Under the pieces are notes generated by a model. It was not told where the DNA came from. It was given only the letters and a program-made list of their open reading frames with translations, and searched no databases. Both the position numbers and the translations under genes were made by a program. Shown here piece by piece: positions 43,003 through 54,059 of a DNA stretch of 64,000 bases (position 1 is the stretch's first letter; every line of letters begins with the position of its first letter). The stretch is from Agapetus fuscipes (Eukaryota; Arthropoda; Insecta; Trichoptera; Glossosomatidae): contig OX637337.1 in assembly GCA_951799405.1 (NCBI GenBank), positions 124,001 through 188,000 of the forward strand, read 5' to 3'.

Positions 43003-43745
43003 GTTTTTTGGAAACATCGTTTCATTTTTATTGTTAAAATGCTGAATTTTCGGCCTCGCAAGGAAAGCCATCTTCAGACCTTGAGAGTTCAAATCAAACT
43101 GAGTGGAAATACTATGTGGGTCTTCTCGGGGGTAGCCGGCTACTTCCGGGGAAGGTCGGGGGTCTTTGGCAATCTCTGCAAGTAAATTTCTTGCAGGACG
43201 GCGATTTTTTTTTCTAAACATATATACTTATATATCTTTAAGTTATTACAACACTGTTTTTATTTTCACTCTTTATTTTTTAATTATTTGGACACAAACG
43301 TTTTCGACTACACAGTAATCATCATGATTTCAGTGTTTTAATAACTTAAAGATAAGATTAATTTTCACATTGTTAATGCACCGACCATCCAATATATATA
43401 TACATGTTCAATTTTAAATTTTCACGGATATTGTACCTACATGTTAGTAGGTTTTTGGGTAGTCGGCTCGAAAATAATAATAGTCACCTGAAAATCTACC
43501 AACATATATATATATCGACCCCCTAGATGTAGTGGCTTACAGCGGAGATTGCCGAAGACCCCCAACCGTCCCCGAAGTAGCCGAATGCCCCCAAGATGAC
43601 CCACCACATAGAATTTTCACTTAGTTCAATTTAAGCTCTCAAGGTCTGAAGATGGCTTTCTTTGCAAGGCTGAAAATTTACCATAATGAAAATGTTACGA
43701 CGAATCCAAAAAATTATCAAAAAAATTCTCATATTCCACATCGTG
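43003..43745. repeat. Large imperfect inverted repeat with hammerhead-like motifs
   Basis: Arms at about 43003-43185 and 43549-43745 are reverse complements with many mismatches. Both contain a CTGAAGA core: 43044-43077 (-), with stem GGCTT/AGGCC and GAAAATTC, and 43646-43680 (+), which is degenerate. Both also have 'cccc(g)aagtagcc/ggctacttccgggg' blocks. A third, decayed core (atgatga … gtcgaaaacg) is at 43306-43345 (-). The arms are flanked by long (ta)n runs. Confidence 0.6.
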
Positions 43746-44085
43746 ATTTTTTTTTCTAAACATATATATATATATATTTATATATAATCATATGTTTATC
43801 TGCTCCTAGTTTACACCCTCTACCTGAATCAAAGCTTCCAAACTGGTTCGGCTTTGTACCCTGGCTAAATAGTTGCTAGATAAACTGATGGTGAAATATG
43901 ACAAGGAAGAATAACACTGCAAGACATATTATTATATTGGACTTAAAGAAATAATCTTCCCAAGGTTACCATTAAAAAGATTGAAGTTATATTCAATCAA
44001 CACGTATATATCCAACAAAATATGAGACATTTGGACTTCAATTGGTAGTTTTATCACATTATTTAGTAGCACATTTCATCAAGAT
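43746..44085. other. (TA)n microsatellites, then unremarkable intron sequence
   Basis: Runs of 'tatata' at 43760-43790. No exon or element is recognised before the LINE. Confidence 0.5.
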
Positions 44086-45334
44086 GCCGACGATGCTAAA
44101 ATATTTAAACAAATTAATACCATCGAGGATTGTATAGAATTGCAGTCTGATCTTAACTCGATTCTTTCTTACTCTAATGCCAACCAGTTATATCTTAATA
44201 TTGACAAATGTAATGTCATTACTTACACTAGAAATCGTAGTAAAATTCTTTTTGACTACAGTTTTGGTGTTGATGGCCTCAGAAGAAAATCAGTGGTCAA
44301 TGATTTGGGTGTATTGTTGGACGAGAGACTGAGTTTTATCAACCATTATGAGCATATTACTGAAAGAGCGATGAAGACGTTATATTTTATTGTTAGGAAT
44401 ACTAAACTTTTCAGGAATCCCCAAGTATTGCCCTTCTTGTTCAATTCATATATTAGAAGTGTACTTGAGTTTTGTTCGACTGTTTGGAACCCCAATTATG
44501 TTGTCCATATTAATGCTATTGAAATGGTCCAAAAAAAACTTATCAAGCAACTGAACTTTCGCAATAGACAACATTTCAATAGTTATTCCCAAGCATTGGA
44601 GCATTATGGTATACGATCTTTGGAGGCAAGGAGAAATATGCTTGACATCAGCTTCATATATAAGATAGTTAATAACAAAATCGATAGTGCACCTCTCACA
44701 AGCCTCCTTCCATTTCATTGTCCAATCAGAACTCATCGAGACAAATCCTTATTTTATGTGGGTGCAGCCAGGACAAATTATAAGCAAAATTCTTTTATAA
44801 GTAGAGCCTGCGTTGCAGTAAATAGTGTCCAAAGGACTGATCCTAAGTTGGACATTTTCTTTCTGTCTGCACAGTCATTGAAAAAGAGGATTTTGAATCT
44901 AGCAGGATTTGAATTTCATTTTTGAATCTCATTTCTAATTTCTTTAATCATTCTCAATTCCTATTTTGTTTTTATTGCTTATTAATCATCATTGACGTGT
45001 TTGGTGTGCGCATTGTTTTTCTACTCCCTTTCCTTTCTCCTGACCTTTCTTTCCTTATCCCATCATGAGGACGAGATTTATTTTTTATTTTTATTTTTAT
45101 TCTGTTTTGATTTGTGTATTTCTTTTTTTTTTGGTTTTGGATGCTGCTTCTTTTTGTTTTTCTTTACTTTTTATTTATTTACCTGGCATGATTTGTAATT
45201 TAAAATATTAATTTGTAGAATACAGTAATAGGCGACATGAATTGTAAAAAATATCTTATATATGTATACAAAATTATATTCAATGCTGTTGTATTCTTGT
45301 TTAAACAATAAAAAAAAAAAAAAAAAAAAAAAAG
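44086..45334 (+). pseudogene. 5'-truncated LINE with intact C-terminal frame and poly(A) tail
   Basis: The segment starts at the reverse transcriptase active site (DADDAKIFKQI). It runs through LYLNIDKCNVITYTRN, VVNDLGVLLDERLSF, SYIRSVLEFCSTVWNP and EMVQKKLIKQLNFRN to a stop at 44925. A 390-bp 3'UTR follows and ends in a run of at least 20 A (45311-45334). The frame of about 280 codons is unbroken, so the insertion is relatively recent. It lies in the TTLL intron, opposite to the gene. A target duplication was not identified. Confidence 0.85.
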
Positions 45335-45421
45335 ATAAATACAAGATTTTGTTGGACTCTAATAATACTTCACCATCAGCATTGCACGTCCCACACCACT
45401 AGCAGAAGTACAATTCCTCAC

Positions 45422-45553
45422 CAGTTCCAGGACGCCAGAGCTCCTGACCAAGAAGTCTCTTCTGCTCAGCGATGCCTTTCTCTCCCGCTCATCCTCCTTG
45501 TCTACTGGTAGAGCTTCAAACAAAGTGTTGAACACGGGTTCCTTCCTCTTCCC
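45422..45553 (-). CDS. TTLL6-like: TTLL polyglutamylase, exon
   Basis: The 132-bp exon follows 'ctcgtgttgcag' and encodes GKRKEPVFNTLFEALPVD, then KEDERERKASLSRRDF and LVRSSGVLEL. The donor GTGAGG follows. Phase is 0 at both ends. The E/R-rich stretch and the LVRSSGVLEL segment fit the region that follows the catalytic domain in TTLL6/13-type proteins. If the donor were not used, the frame would run only 19 more codons to a stop. Confidence 0.75.
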
Positions 45554-45875
45554 CTGCAACACGAGCAAGGAACATACGTTACACAATGAGGCACTATCTA
45601 TCTACTGTGCATGTATGATGTAGGTTAAGCTCGGTGATCAGTGATGCTAAATGTGTGGCACTCACAGTTTGTGCTGTTGGAGACTCAGCCCTGAGAGGTT
45701 TAAGTTTGGTGATCGGTGATGCTAAATGTGTGGCACTCACAGTTTGTGCTGTTGGAGACTCAGCCCTGAGAGGTTTAAGTTTGGTGATCGGTGATCAGTG
45801 ATGCTAAATGTGTGGCACTCACAGTTTGTGCTGTTGGAGACTCAGCCCTGAGAGGTTTAAGTTTGGTGATCGGTG

Positions 45876-46130
45876 ATCTAATCTAATCTAAGTTGCAAAG
45901 ATATGTTACATTGGAGATTCACATTACATGCATTCTCACAACCAGACACGTACAAGTTCGCGCTTGCACATGCCTCATGTGAACCTACAACATAAAAACC
46001 AAATCTCAAATGGACATACACCCTGCAACTCTTGCCGTCCTTCCCTGAGACAGGGGTGACATTGGCAAAGTGAACCATTTTTACAGCATGGGTGGTCAGC
46101 CGCATACCAACCTATAAGTCAAGGAACACA
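45876..46130 (-). repeat. S1 repeat inside the 75-bp satellite, copy a
   Basis: Full-length S1 flanked by 'tgatc' on both sides, a likely target duplication. Nearly identical to copy b, 955 bp away. Confidence 0.85.
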
Positions 46131-46830
46131 TGATCGGTGATGCTAAATGTGTGGCACTCACAGTTTGTGCTGTCGGAGACTCAGCCCTGAGAGGTTTAAG
46201 TTTGGTGATCGGTGATCGGTGATGCTAAATGTGTGGCACTCACAGTTTGTGCTGTCGGAGACTCAGCCCTGAGAGGTTTAAGTTTGGTGATCGGTGATGC
46301 TAAATGTGTGGCACTCACAGTTTGTGCTGTTGGAGACTCAGCCCTGAGAGGTTTAAGTTTGGTGATCGGTGATGCTAAATGTGTGGCACTCACAGTTTGT
46401 GCTGTCGGAGACTCAGCCCTGAGAGGTTTAAGTTTGGTGATCGGTGATCGGTGATGCTAAATGTGTGGCACTCACAGTTTGTGCTGTTGGAGACTCAGCC
46501 CTGAGAGGTTTGAGTTTGGTGATCGGTGATGCTAAATGTGTGGCACTCACAGTTTGTGCTGTTGGAGACTCAGCCCTGAGAGGTTTTGAGTTTGGTGATT
46601 GGTGATGCTAAATGTGTGGCACTCACAGTTTGTGCTGTTGGAGACTCTGCCCTGAGAGGTTTGAGTTTGGTGATCGGTGATGCTAAATGTGTGGCACTCA
46701 CAGTTTGTGCTGTTGGAGACTCAGCCCTGAGAGGTTTGAGTTTGGTGATTGGTGATGCTAAATGTGTGGCACTCACAGTTTGTGCTGTTGGAGACTCTGC
46801 CCTGAGAGGTTTGAGTTTGGTGATCGGTGA

Positions 46831-47090
46831 TCTAATCTAATCTAATCTAAGTTGCAAAGATATGTTACATTGGAGATTCACATTACATGCATTCTCACAA
46901 CCAGACACGTACAAGTTCGCGCTTGCACATGCCTCATGTGAACCTACAACATAAAAACCAAATCTCAAATGGACATACACCCTGCAACTCTTGCCGTCCT
47001 TCCCTGAGACAGGGGTGACATTGGCAAAGTGAACCATTTTTACAGCATGGGTGGTCAGCCGCATACCAACCTATAAGTCAAGGAACACAT
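46831..47090 (-). repeat. S1 repeat inside the 75-bp satellite, copy b
   Basis: It has the same flanks and sequence as copy a apart from one more tail unit. Both probably derive from one insertion that was duplicated with the satellite. Confidence 0.85.
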
Positions 47091-48524
47091 GATCGGTGAT
47101 GCTAAATGTGTGGCACTCACAGTTTGTGCTGTCGGAGACTCAGCCCTGAGAGGTTTAAGTTTGGTGATCGGTGATCGGTGATCGGTGATGCTAAATGTGT
47201 GGCACTCACAGTTTGTGCTGTCGGAGACTCAGCCCTGAGAGGTTTAAGTTTGGTGATCGGTGATGCTAAATGTGTGGCACTCACAGTTTGTGCTGTTGGA
47301 GACTCAGCCCTGAGAGGTTTAAGTTTGGTGATCGGTGATGCTAAATGTGTGGCACTCACAGTTTGTGCTGTCGGAGACTCAGCCCTGAGAGGTTTAAGTT
47401 TGGTGATCGGTGATCGGTGATCGGTGATGCTAAATGTGTGGCACTCACAGTTTGTGCTGTCGGAGACTCAGCCCTGAGAGGTTTAAGTTTGGTGATCGGT
47501 GATGCTAAATGTGTGGCACTCACAGTTTGTGCTGTCGGAGACTCAGCCCTGAGAGGTTTAAGTTTGGTGATCGGTGATGCTAAATGTGTGGCACTCACAG
47601 TTTGTGCTGTCGGAGACTCAGCCCTGAGAGGCTTAAGTTTGGTGATCGGTGATCGGTGATGCTAAATGTGTGGCACTCACAGTTTGTGCTGTCGGAGACT
47701 CAGCCCTGAGAGGTTTAAGTTTGGTGATCGGTGATGCTAAATGTGTGGCACTCACAGTTTGTGCTGTCGGAGACTCAGCCCTGAGAGGTTTAAGTTTGGT
47801 GATCGGTGATGCTAAATGTGTGGCACTCACAGTTTGTGCTGTCGGAGACTCAGCCCTGAGAGGTTTAAGTTTGGTGATCGGTGATGCTACATGTGTGGCA
47901 CTCACAGTTTGTGCTGTTGGAGACTCAGCCCTGAGAGGTTTTGAGTTTGGTGATTGGTGATGCTAAATGTGTGGCACTCACAGTTTGTGCTGTTGGAGAC
48001 TCTGCCCTGAGAGGTTTTGAGTTTGGTGATTGGTGATGCTAAATGTGTGGCACTCACAGTTTGTGCTGTTGGAGACTCAGCCCTGAGAGGCTTAAGTTTG
48101 GTGATCGGTGATCGGTGATGCTAAATGTGTGGCACTCACAGTTTGTGCTGTTGGAGACTCAGCCCTGAGAGGTTTTGAGTTTGGTGATCGGTGATCGGTG
48201 ATGCTAAATGTGTGGCACTCACAGTTTGTGCTGTTGGAGACTCAGCCCTGAGAGGTTTGAGTTTGGTGATCGGTGATGCTAAATGTGTGGCACTCACAGT
48301 TTGTGCTGTTGGAGACTCAGCCCTGAGAGGTTTTGAGTTTGGTGATCGGTGATGCTAAATGTGTGGCACTCACAGTTTGTGCTGTTGGAGACTCAGCCCT
48401 GAGAGGTTTGAGTTTGGTGATCGGTGATGCTAAATGTGTGGCACTCACAGTTTGTGCTGTTGGAGACTCAGCCCTGAGAGGTTTTGAGTTTGGTGATCGG
48501 TGATGCTAAATGTGTGGCACTCAC

Positions 48525-48707
48525 AGTTTGTGCTGTTGGAGACTCTGCCCTGAGAGGTTTGAGTTTGGTGCTCTTGCCAGGCACTGCAGGCTGTGCTTTG
48601 TTTTCCTTGGACACTGGATTGCTTGCAGATTCCAACTCTCCATTTTCTTTGGCCTTGTTACAGAGTGAAGGCAAACGCTTCAACTTCTCCAGTTTGCTTT
48701 TGGCTTG
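48525..48707 (-). CDS. TTLL6-like: TTLL polyglutamylase, exon that seeded the satellite
   Basis: After 'ttttttatag' the exon encodes QAKSKLEKLKRLPSLCN, then KAKENGELESASNP and KSTKLKPLRAESPTAQT, and ends with the donor GTGAGT. It is 183 bp with phase 0 on both sides. It encodes a Lys/Ser-rich linker of low conservation, so the family cannot be confirmed from this exon alone. The last 42 bp and the donor are repeated about thirty times in the following intron. Confidence 0.75.
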
Positions 48708-48739
48708 CTATAAAAAAGTATTTTTTAAATATGCACTAG

Positions 48740-48985
48740 TTCTTTGACTGCACCTTGATCAGTATGAGGCTGAGCCCCCATGCTGTAAAAATTTGGTTCA
48801 CTCTTGCCAATGCCGCCCGGTCAGGGAAATGCGGCAGGAGTTGCAAAGTTTATGTTCATGTGAGGTTTGGTTTATTTTGTATACACATATGCAGCATGTG
48901 TAAGCGCAAACTTACATATTCCTGCTTTTGTGTGTATGCATTCAATATGAGCCTTAAATGTCAATATATCAGTAACTTAGATTAT
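48740..48985 (+). repeat. S1 repeat, diverged
   Basis: All blocks are present but with many substitutions (cttgatcagtatgaggctga, gcaaagtttatgttcatgtg). An older copy than those in the satellite. Confidence 0.75.
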
Positions 48986-49027
48986 AGACTGAATATAAAC
49001 GCATATAGAATTCTCCAGCCGCATGCA

Positions 49028-49233
49028 TAGGCTATAGGCAAATACATTTCAGAATAAATATCTTCTTCCATTCCTTTCAAATAATTCATTTGAAATTGAC
49101 TGAAGTCCTAACAATGGCTCCAATCGAACTTAAATTTTGAATTTTTGATCTGAATATCAAGCTTAAATGTTTTTTTACCATACATTGCAAACCTACTAGG
49201 CGCATGTGACTGTATGGGATGCACGCCCCTGGG
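49028..49233 (+). repeat. R5 repeat
   Basis: Close match to 39565-39775, including 'cctaacaatggctccaatcg'. Confidence 0.7.
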
Positions 49234-49421
49234 ATTCTCTCCCTTGATCATCTCTTAACTCTTCAACAATTTCTACAATCTGTTACTTTTCTGCAAGTCA
49301 GGAATGATTTCTAGCACCTGTTCTTAACTTTATGTAACCAGAGAACACATTCACTGTTGTGTTTCCATCAGAGACAGTTTTGGCAAAAACGACTTCCAAA
49401 TTGTAATTTTTAAGCGAAATT

Positions 49422-49505
49422 GAGGAGCTGCTGGTGCTGAGGGACAGGGAGCTGGTGGTGTCGAGGGACAGGGAGCTGGTGGTGCCAAGGGACAGGGAGC
49501 TGGAG
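49422..49505 (-). repeat. 24-bp tandem repeat derived from the adjacent TTLL exon
   Basis: On the minus strand, directly after the donor of exon 49515-49641, three and a half units of 'cagctccctgtccct…caccac' occur. The exon itself has the closely related 'agctccctgtacctcagcac'. Exonic sequence has thus been copied into the intron, as in the larger 75-bp array of the next intron. Confidence 0.8.
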
Positions 49506-49514
49506 TGGTGTTAC

Positions 49515-49641
49515 CGGTATTTCGCTGAGCTGCACGCGCACACAGTCTCCTCTAGCCCGCGAGCTGGTGGTGCTGAGGTACAGGGAGCTAGACGGCTGCT
49601 CAAAGAACTTGTCATAGGAATGTGATCCAGGATACACGCGC
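49515..49641 (-). CDS. TTLL6-like: TTLL polyglutamylase, exon
   Basis: The exon follows 'gtattctag' and completes a split Arg codon. It encodes RVYPGSHSYDKFFEQP, then SSSLYLSTTSSRARGD and CVRVQLSEIP. The donor is GTAACA. The Y-x-x-FF…SSSLY…SxARxxCxRVQ pattern matches the segment after the catalytic domain in TTLL6/13-type enzymes. 127 bp, in phase with both neighbours. Confidence 0.8.
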
Positions 49642-49893
49642 CTAGAATACATTGCATTTCATTAAATATGTACACATCATTATCCATAACAAATAAATAA
49701 TATACCGAAGACAGCCTGAAGATACCCAAATACACTGAGATGCAGTTACCAAGTAATTTATCAGGGAGAGCTGATGGGTGCTCCAAGATGATGAGGTTGG
49801 TCTGAGATTATTGGCCACCTGTGACTGGATGCTCCCCAACAGATGCATGTGGCAGCTGCTGGGAGAAGCAGGAGCATTTGTGCTAGTTGTCAC

Positions 49894-50147
49894 CTGAAGT
49901 TGCCCAGATGTTGTTCCTCCCACAGAGCCTGCTGTTCCCACGGCTTGTCCTCTGCCGGGGGCGCCTCGGGGCCAGGCCTGCTGGGCTTGTGGGTGAGACG
50001 CTGCAGCAGTCTCCGCCGGTCCTCCTCCAGCACCTTCTTGCGGTCGCTCTGCCACACGTTGAGCAGGGTCAGCGTGTCTGCCAGCAGCGCCTCCTTCACA
50101 CAGCGGTCCAGGGTAGACTCTGTGTGGAAGCTCGGGGAGTGGTTCAC
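49894..50147 (-). CDS. TTLL6-like: TTLL polyglutamylase, exon with the end of the catalytic domain
   Basis: The exon opens with VNHSPSFHTESTLDR, the second half of the LE-VNHSPS signature. In TTL-family ATP-grasp enzymes the Glu and Asn of this signature hold the magnesium ion. The exon continues CVKEALLADTLTLLNVW, then KKVLEEDRRRLLQRL, and ends EEQHLGNFR. It is 254 bp, with acceptor 'tcctcacag' and donor GTGACA. It is GC-rich compared with its surroundings, as expected for old coding sequence among AT-rich repeats. Confidence 0.9.
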
Positions 50148-50159
50148 CTGTGAGGACAC

Positions 50160-50584
50160 CACACAGCATGTGAGCCATCGGGGAAGCCCCAGGGCAAGAG
50201 CTCATATGCACGGGATTCCATTGATTGGATCAGGATTTACGATAATTGTGTAAACATAAATTTTGAAAAAAAAAATTCAACGCAACTAATTGCAATTGGT
50301 CGATTGGCACATTATTGTAGAAATAAAGAAAAGGAGCGCAGATGATTTTCAAAAGAAAGATATGTTGGTGTGACGTAGAGAAATAATCTACCTATTAAAA
50401 ATTTAGTAATCACGCACAATTCAAATATCCAATAAGGCAGTCGCTAAAAATTTTACAGGTCTAATTTAAAATTCATCCTCAATCATTATGCAAAAAGGGT
50501 GCCTCTCAAAGGTGATGGCTTCGTTTCCAGCAAAACGCCGAGAATAATGTAAGTTCTAACATAACAGTTCGTCTATAATCTACC
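50160..50584. other. TTLL intron, nothing specific seen
   Basis: No repeat or exon recognised. Confidence 0.4.
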
Positions 50585-50755
50585 TATAATAATCTATAAT
50601 CTAAGTTGCAAGGATATATTCATTTAAAGCTCTCAGATGTATGCACTACAGCCCTACAACTTTTGCCGACCTTCCCTGACACAGGGGTGACACTGGCAAA
50701 GTGAACCATTTTTTACAGTATGAGTGGTCAACCTCATACCAACCTATAAGTCAAT
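50585..50755 (-). repeat. S1 repeat with internal deletion
   Basis: Both S1 ends are present, but the middle ('aagcgcgaa' region) is deleted. Confidence 0.75.
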
Positions 50756-51366
50756 ACATTCCTCTTCACAAATCTATTTAAAAATATATATATGATGAAG
50801 ACTGAGAATATAGTGGCAAAGTGCTTTGTGATTTGATCTGTCTATCAGCCGAGGCCAGCTGAGGAGTTCCCTGAGCTTGTCAATACATAAATTCATTAAA
50901 TGTACACTAGAGTGGAGTGATCTTGTTTGAGATTTTTTTTTTTTTTTCAAAACCATATAGCATTTTTTTGTGCCATTTATGAAATAAAAAATATAGAAAA
51001 AAAAATCTGATATTTTTAAAAAAACTCCTTCTTCCCGCACACTGACTTCAAAGTTTATGTTTTGGTTGAAAATTTGTAACATAGCTCCAGCTCAATATTG
51101 AGCTGAATAAAGCTAGTCAAGGTGTAAAAAATTAAAATAAAAGTACTACAAGCATTCAGTTGTACATTCCAAAACAATACTAGAAGAAAGAAGTACAGGT
51201 TTTATAAAAAAAAAAAACATTTTGCTTGAAAATTGCCTTTTCTTTTAATTTTCGGCATTATGCTCCTTCGTTCTAATTAGGCTTTTATAGCCACAAATCT
51301 AAATGGCTCAAAGCAGCTCTTCTTGTTATTTTCACTGCTCTTTCAACTGCCTAAGTATAGCATGGG
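50756..51366. other. TTLL intron with a short S2 end fragment
   Basis: 50756-50785 matches the S2 terminal 'cctcttcacaaatctattta'. The remainder is AT-rich and unassigned. Confidence 0.45.
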
Positions 51367-51560
51367 AGCAGGGGCGTGCATCCCATACGGGCACATAAGT
51401 CTTATGGGTAGGCAATATATGGTAAAAAAAAACATTTAATCTTGATATTCAGATTTAAAACTCAAAATTTTAATTCGATTGGAGCCCTCGTTAGCACTTC
51501 AGTCAATAGCAAATGAGTTATTTTAAAGGAATGGGAGAAATTATTTATTCGGAAATTTAT
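51367..51560 (-). repeat. R5 repeat
   Basis: It is the reverse-orientation copy of the family at 39565 and 49028, starting from 'ggggcgtgcatcccat'. Confidence 0.65.
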
Positions 51561-51964
51561 TACTACCTTACATGGGATCTGTAAAAAATGCATATCACTA
51601 TCACCACTAGATTGAACTTTCTCAACGGATATTTTTTTTCTAAAAGAGGCTCATTAAAATTTTCCTGATATCTTATTAGATCAACTTAAGTTGCAGCATC
51701 CTTTATTATATTACTCCAGACCGTCGTCATTCGCTTACATTTTCGATTTTCAAAATTAATGTCATCACAGCAGATGAAACACATTCCTGATCTATGGCAA
51801 ATTAATTTTTGTATATATGCTGCAATGCTGCGAGCTTTCGCGTATGTGTTTAAAACCTACTGAAAACTTCTTTCAATAAACCTGTTTGTTCATACTGAAA
51901 ATGTATGGAAATAAATTGACATCGAGCGGCAAAACGTGAAAGTTTTTTTTATGTAATAATTTTA

Positions 51965-52145
51965 TGTAATTGTATAAGTTCGCGCTTACATATGCTGCAT
52001 GTGTACTTACAACATAACAACCCATTCCAAATAAACATAAGACCTGCAACTCTTGCCAACCTTCCCTGAAACAAAGGTGAAATTTGCAAAGTAAACCATT
52101 TTTTAAAGTATGGGTGGTCAGCCTCATACCAACCTATAAGTCAAC
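51965..52145 (-). repeat. S1 repeat, 3' end truncated
   Basis: The S1 5' two-thirds, on the minus strand, with 'aagttcgcgcttacatatgc' at its truncation edge. Confidence 0.75.
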
Positions 52146-52164
52146 GAAATTATTTTGTGTATTT

Positions 52165-52425
52165 CTTTACATAATCTAAGTTGCAAAGATACATACCATT
52201 TGAGATTCATATTAAATGCATTCCCACACGCAGACAGGTAAAAGTTCGCGCTTACAAATGCCTCATGTGGACTTACAAGATAGAAACCTAATCTCAAATG
52301 AACATAAGCCCTGCAACTCTTGCCTACTTTTCCTCAAACAGAGATAAAATTTGTGTGGTGAACCATTGCTTACAGTATGGGTGGTCAGCCACATACTAAC
52401 CTATAAGTCAAGGAAATTATTAACA
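52165..52425 (-). repeat. S1 repeat, full-length, diverged
   Basis: It is directly next to the previous S1 copy in the same orientation. The two differ enough to be independent insertions rather than a tandem duplication. Confidence 0.75.
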
Positions 52426-52429
52426 AATA

Positions 52430-53774
52430 TCTCAATGATAGTTCATTCATATGTTGTTGTTTACAAATTATCCATTGCAGTGGTCTTTAAGTCTTTTTTA
52501 AGCAGTCTGATGATTTCACCATTCTTTCCGGTGTTAACATTTGGTCCATCACAATCGATTGCCATCAGGGTACGTTGAGAAATATTTCATCTGAAAAATG
52601 TTTCGCTGAGCCCATCTTAGGTACTAGGTATCCCCCGTAAATAGACCCCGTCTCTTTAATTAGCATAATGTGCTCTTAAAATCTATTTTTTTGTAGCATT
52701 TACCTTTTTTTCAAGAATACTTAATGTTTCTTTCTTACATTCCAGTACAATGCTGATATTTTATGAAAAACCTCTTCCATCAATGTATGACTTTCCTTAC
52801 AAAGTTTTCTCCCTTTGTCTTGTGTGTCTTATTAAATATAGGGGCATCAGCCTTAATATCAAACGAAACATATTATGCAATTGCAGTTATAGCCCTGTTT
52901 GACACTCCATACCTGTAACGTTTCCTCAATACTGTAGGGAGGTCAAAAAGTGAACTTTTTTTTTCAGAAATTTCTTCCTTATATGCGTTTGTACAGTCAT
53001 CTGAAGAACTGAATCTTTCAGAAATAATGAATTAAGCAAATATAAATAGCAAAAAATATTTTTTAAATATTTTTCAACAGCGTCAAACATCTTATTAAAC
53101 ATGAGCTTAAAATTACTTTTTTACATAACATTCGATGGCGTTGTGCGGGAAGATCCTCTCATTTTTACTTAAGTTTATTTTTGAATAAGTAAATTTGATC
53201 CTAAAAGGCACCTTTTTTACGCTATTTGTGTTTGATAAAACGAAAAAAGACATTTCACTCCACTCTAATGTACACCCTACTGACTACGGATCAAATGCAT
53301 GTAGTTACCTGGGCAGCGGGCAACACTACAGACGCTGCAAGCATACAACACATCATCATTATGAAGCAAATTACAGTCAGATATACATAATAGCCAATAG
53401 GTACAGGGTGGGAGGATACAGGGCCCGACTAGATGCTCCACACTTTCTACTACACTAGCTGATGCAGGTTGTTTCTATACATCTCACAGTTCCTACCGAT
53501 GAAGTGATCCTCCCTACTGTACCCCGAGAATAAAACATTGCGTACATCTCACCTCAATGGGGTAGATAAAATATGTATGAAATATATGATGGTACCTACC
53601 CCTAAAGACTGATTTGTTTTTCATATATTTTGTTGATTTACGCATTCAAGGTGAGCATATGCAATATCTTATAGTCGGGACACTGATGTTTACTGTGACT
53701 GGAGCTGAGAAGATGTGCATGTAAAATAGCCAGCTACTAACTACCAGCTACTAGGTTATACTAATAAGAATTAT
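52430..53774. other. TTLL intron, no gene seen
   Basis: AT-rich with weak frames on both strands. On the minus strand 'GPNVNTGKNGEIIRL' around 52500-52550 hints at a decayed transposase-type ORF, but it cannot be assigned. Confidence 0.35.
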
Positions 53775-54050
53775 TATACAAGTCTGCTAGTGGGAATGCG
53801 TTTAATATGAATCTGAAATGATGTATGTATATCTTTGCAGCTTAGATTTAGATTAGGTTAAGATTACAATGATTTATTTGGTGAGCGTCATTTTTGTGTG
53901 AATCACACCTCAAGATCCCTCTGCAATCTTGGTCATTTCTATAGAAAACACCAATTCTCAAGAAACACCCAATTGCTGTAAGGCTGGATGGACCTTTGGT
54001 GACAGGTCTTTGTAAAGGCACATGAATTTTTCAATTCAGCCAAGAGCAAA
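53775..54050. repeat. S1 3' end followed by S4
   Basis: 53775-53858 (+) is the last third of S1. 53865-54050 holds S4 in reverse orientation, with 'gtgtgaatcacacctcaag' and 'gctgtaaggctggatgg'. Confidence 0.65.
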
Positions 54051-54059
54051 TTTTTAAAA

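Larger units (their letters stand above)
45630..48560 (-). repeat. 75-bp satellite carrying a copied exon end and splice donor
   Basis: About 31 units of 75 bp lie between TTLL exons 48525-48707 and 45422-45553, interrupted by two S1 copies. On the minus strand each unit holds the exon end (LKPLRAESPTAQT) followed by the donor GTGAGTG and then intron sequence to 'catcaccgatcacc'. The 3'-most unit on the plus coordinates is the true exon end. Some units have extra 7-bp 'ggtgatc' steps that shift the frame. The units have c/t differences at 'gctgttgg/gctgtcgg' and at 'gtttaag/gttttgag', which form blocks. Confidence 0.92.

Noticed and set aside
46196..47960. Short frames of 65-103 codons in the 75-bp satellite
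   Set aside because: They are copies of the exon end plus intron of TTLL read through the splice donor. The 7-bp steps break them at irregular places.
45630..48560. CRISPR array
   Set aside because: The repeats are contiguous with no unique spacers, the units derive from an exon border, and the context is eukaryotic.
53195..53458. An 87-codon frame in the TTLL intron as an exon
   Set aside because: It is on the opposite strand from TTLL and has no recognisable motif or splice-site support.
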